Assembly: GCA_937858165.1 (NCBI GenBank)
Contig: CALLZA010000693.1
Location: 1-5,754 of the forward strand
Direction of reading: 5' to 3'
Length of the DNA: 5,754 nt
Source of the DNA: an uncultured Ardenticatenia bacterium
Lineage (GTDB): Bacteria; Chloroflexota; Anaerolineae; Promineifilales; Promineifilaceae
Under the pieces are notes generated by a model that worked only from the letters and a program-made list of their open reading frames with translations, did no database searches and was not told the DNA's origin. A program made the translations under genes and the position numbers. The first letter of the stretch is position 1, and each line of letters begins with the position of its first letter. Positions 3,923 to 5,754 of the stretch are shown here, in pieces.

Positions 3923-5677
3923 ATGATCGTGTCCAGCTCCCTTCGTCGTCACCTGTTCCGCGTTGTGGCTGCGGCCGTGTTGGCCCTGGCCCTCCTTGTG
4001 TCGCTGCGGCCGTCGGCCGAGGCGGCGACCTACCGCAACCACATCGCCCGCGTGCCCGCCACGCCCACTAGCGCCGAGACGGTCACCGTCTGGATCGAGA
4101 GCAACACCGTGTCGGGCGAAACAGCCGGGGTCGAGACCAAGATCGGCAACGCATATACCAAGTATTTCGGCACCTACGACGATACCAACGGCCCCGATCC
4201 GTCCAACTGGAAAGTGGTGCTGCCAGCCCAGCCCAACGGCACGACTGTCGAGTATCAATTGTTTAACTGCAATGAGAACGGGTGCGGGGACTCGAACAAC
4301 CACTACGGCTTTACCGGCTTCAACTGGAGCTACACCGTCGACGACGGCGACATCCAGTGGAGCGGCCTTCGTCACGACACCTTCGACGCCTACTACCGCA
4401 GCCCCTTCGGCGCGGTGGCCGCCGACACCGACGTGACGTTGCGCTTCCGCACCATCCCGCTCGACGTGGACGGCGTCGATGTGCGCGTCTATACCTATGA
4501 CCCGTCCACTAATCCACCGAGCACTTCCGGCCCGATCGACTACCCGATGAGCTATCTGGAGGACGTGGGCGGCTACGCCTTCTGGACCCTCACCCTCGAT
4601 ACGCCCAACAGCCCAGCCATCCTCTATTACCACTTCAAGGTGACCGACGGGCTGGACGTTGACTGGTATGGCGACGACCATGGCGGCCCCCACGACAATC
4701 TGAACCAGGGCGGCACGGGCGCGGCCAGCGACAACCAGGGGGCCGAGGGCTTCCAGCTGACCGTCTATGACCCCGCCTTCCAGACCCCCGCCTGGCTGAA
4801 GGGCGCGAACGTCTACCAGGTTTTCCCCGACCGCTTCCGCAACGGCGACCCGGCGCGCGACTACTGCCAGCCGGGGAACGAGGAGTTGCCCTGCCCGGTC
4901 TTCTACGGCGACCAGGACGTGCTCTTCCGCTCGCCCTGGAACACGCTCATCGGCGACCCGCGCACGCCCGGCCCCTACTTCAACGAGTACGGCACGCAGT
5001 TCTACGGCGGCGACCTGGCCGGCCTCATGGAGAAGCTCGACTACCTGCAGGCGGCCGGTTTTGACACCATCTACACGACCCCCATTTTCTCCGGCCGCAG
5101 CAACCACCGCTACGATACCGACGACTATATGTCGGTCGATATGGGTCTGGGCAGCTTGTCTGACTTCCAGGCCCTCATCACCGCCATGGACGCGCGCGGG
5201 ATGAAGCTCATCGTCGACGGCGTGTTCAATCACACCTCGTCCGACAGCGAGTACTTTGACCGTTACCACCGCTACGCGGACAATGACTTCATCGGCGCGT
5301 GCGAGTCGCTCACGTCCCCGTACCGGAGCTGGTTTGAGTTCCTCAACAACGACATCCCCTGCGGCACGGGCGACTACACCGGCTGGTTTGGCTATGACTC
5401 GCTGGCCGTGCTCCAGGACGGCAGCGCCGACGTGCGCGACTATATCTACGCCTACGACAACAACAGCGTCGTCGAGACGTGGTATCAGCGCGGCGTGGCT
5501 GGCTGGCGCTTCGACGTGGCCGACGAGATCAGCCACAACTGGTGGCGCGACTTCCGCCCCTACGCCAAGAGCTACAAGGCCGACGGCCCGCTGGTGGGCG
5601 AGGTCTGGCCCGACGCCAGCGCCTTCCTGCTAGGCGACCAACTCGACTCGGTGATGAACTATCGCTTCCGCAAGAAC
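3923..5677 (+). CDS. Secreted GH13 alpha-amylase/neopullulanase-type hydrolase, 3'-truncated
   Basis: Hydrolyses alpha-glucosidic bonds in starch-like glucans, from family knowledge. The ATG is preceded by GAGG with a 7-base spacer and by an in-frame TGA at 3911-3913. Of the 585 genomic residues, 1-34 are a signal peptide (RRH, hydrophobic core, AEA cleavage). Residues 35-142 are an unassigned beta-type domain, and about 143-285 a CBM34-like N-domain (LRHDTFDAYYRSPFGA, YYHFKVTDG). The barrel begins near 290 (VYQVFPDRFRNGDP). GH13 motifs: NHRYDTDDY at 394-402, region I DGVFNHT at 432-438, SLAVLQ near 493 in the place of region V, region II GWRFDVADE with nucleophile D531, and region III GEVW with acid E560. 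Region IV (NHD, the third catalytic Asp), the barrel end and any C-terminal domain are missing because the insert ends at 5677. The frame runs on into adapter to TAG at 5717-5719, adding the false tail LSLIHISEPTRPY. Neopullulanase or cyclomaltodextrinase-like activity is possible, but the exact specificity cannot be settled from a truncated enzyme. Confidence 0.93.
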
Positions 5678-5743
5678 CTGTCTCTTATACACATCTCCGA
5701 GCCCACGAGACCGTACTAGATCTCGTATGCCGTCTTCTGCTTG
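5678..5743 (+). other. Illumina Nextera P7 adapter read-through (i7 index CGTACTAG)
   Basis: The transposase end CTGTCTCTTATACACATCT starts at 5678 and continues with CCGAGCCCACGAGAC. The index CGTACTAG follows (5712-5719), then the P7 flow-cell part ending CTTCTGCTTG. All positions match the standard oligo. It is the reverse complement of the copy at 125-190, with the same index, so both come from one library. Everything after 5677 is synthetic. Confidence 0.99.
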
Positions 5744-5754
5744 AAAAAAAAAAA
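5744..5754. other. Post-adapter A run
   Basis: Eleven A bases follow the end of the P7 adapter. This is the common outcome when an Illumina read runs past the end of its template. It is not a poly(A) tail or a terminator. Confidence 0.95.

Noticed and set aside
3917..5536. 539-residue open frame on the minus strand
   Set aside because: It is antisense to the GH13 gene, whose motifs and catalytic residues are unmistakable. The translation is Val/Ala/Gly/Arg-rich with no family signature, as expected for the shadow of a GC-rich gene.
5744..5754. Poly(A) tail or eukaryotic transcript end
   Set aside because: It directly follows a complete P7 adapter, so it is a sequencing artefact. The genes are clearly bacterial.

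Overview
This is a short contig of high-GC bacterial DNA with sequencing-adapter sequence at both ends. Positions 125-190 and 5678-5743 are two copies, in opposite orientation, of the Illumina Nextera P7 adapter with the same i7 index (CTAGTACG / CGTACTAG). Outside them lie 124 bases of apparent read noise at the left and an 11-base A run at the right. Only about 191-5677 should be treated as genomic. Three features suggest a member of the Chloroflexota, probably from a metagenome: the protein families (CSLREA/choice-of-anchor Q beta-helix protein, bacterial SH3 protein with a Pro/Thr tail, extracellular GH13 enzyme), the dispersed CCCTCTCCC-type palindromes, and the AATTAGG heptamer repeats. 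This is an inference; there is no rRNA or marker gene to confirm it.

Layout. A 5'-truncated SH3b-domain gene (192-1046, +) has several dispersed repeats read through in frame. It converges on an 840-residue secreted beta-helix gene (1096-3618, -). The two stop codons lie in an AATTAGG/AATTCCT repeat cluster that forms a perfect 18-bp hairpin. A 304-bp intergenic region (3619-3922) separates the beta-helix gene from a divergent, 3'-truncated secreted GH13 alpha-amylase/neopullulanase-type gene (3923-5677, +).

The intergenic region is the most structured noncoding part. It holds a TTGACA promoter facing left and a TTGATT/TATACT promoter facing right, with an imperfect inverted repeat between them. 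A strong hairpin is placed within about the first 10 nt of each predicted transcript. The leftward hairpin is followed by a U run and looks like an intrinsic terminator or attenuator in the leader of the beta-helix gene.

Both complete-N-terminus genes encode exported proteins, and the shared control region makes co-regulation plausible: a surface beta-helix protein beside an extracellular starch or maltodextrin hydrolase. Nothing in the sequence proves a functional link. I see no RNA genes, CRISPR array, IS element or defence system. The most secure observation is the adapter chimerism. The most interesting biological ones are the twin leader hairpins, the in-frame repeats in the SH3 gene, and the unassigned C-terminal domain of the beta-helix protein.
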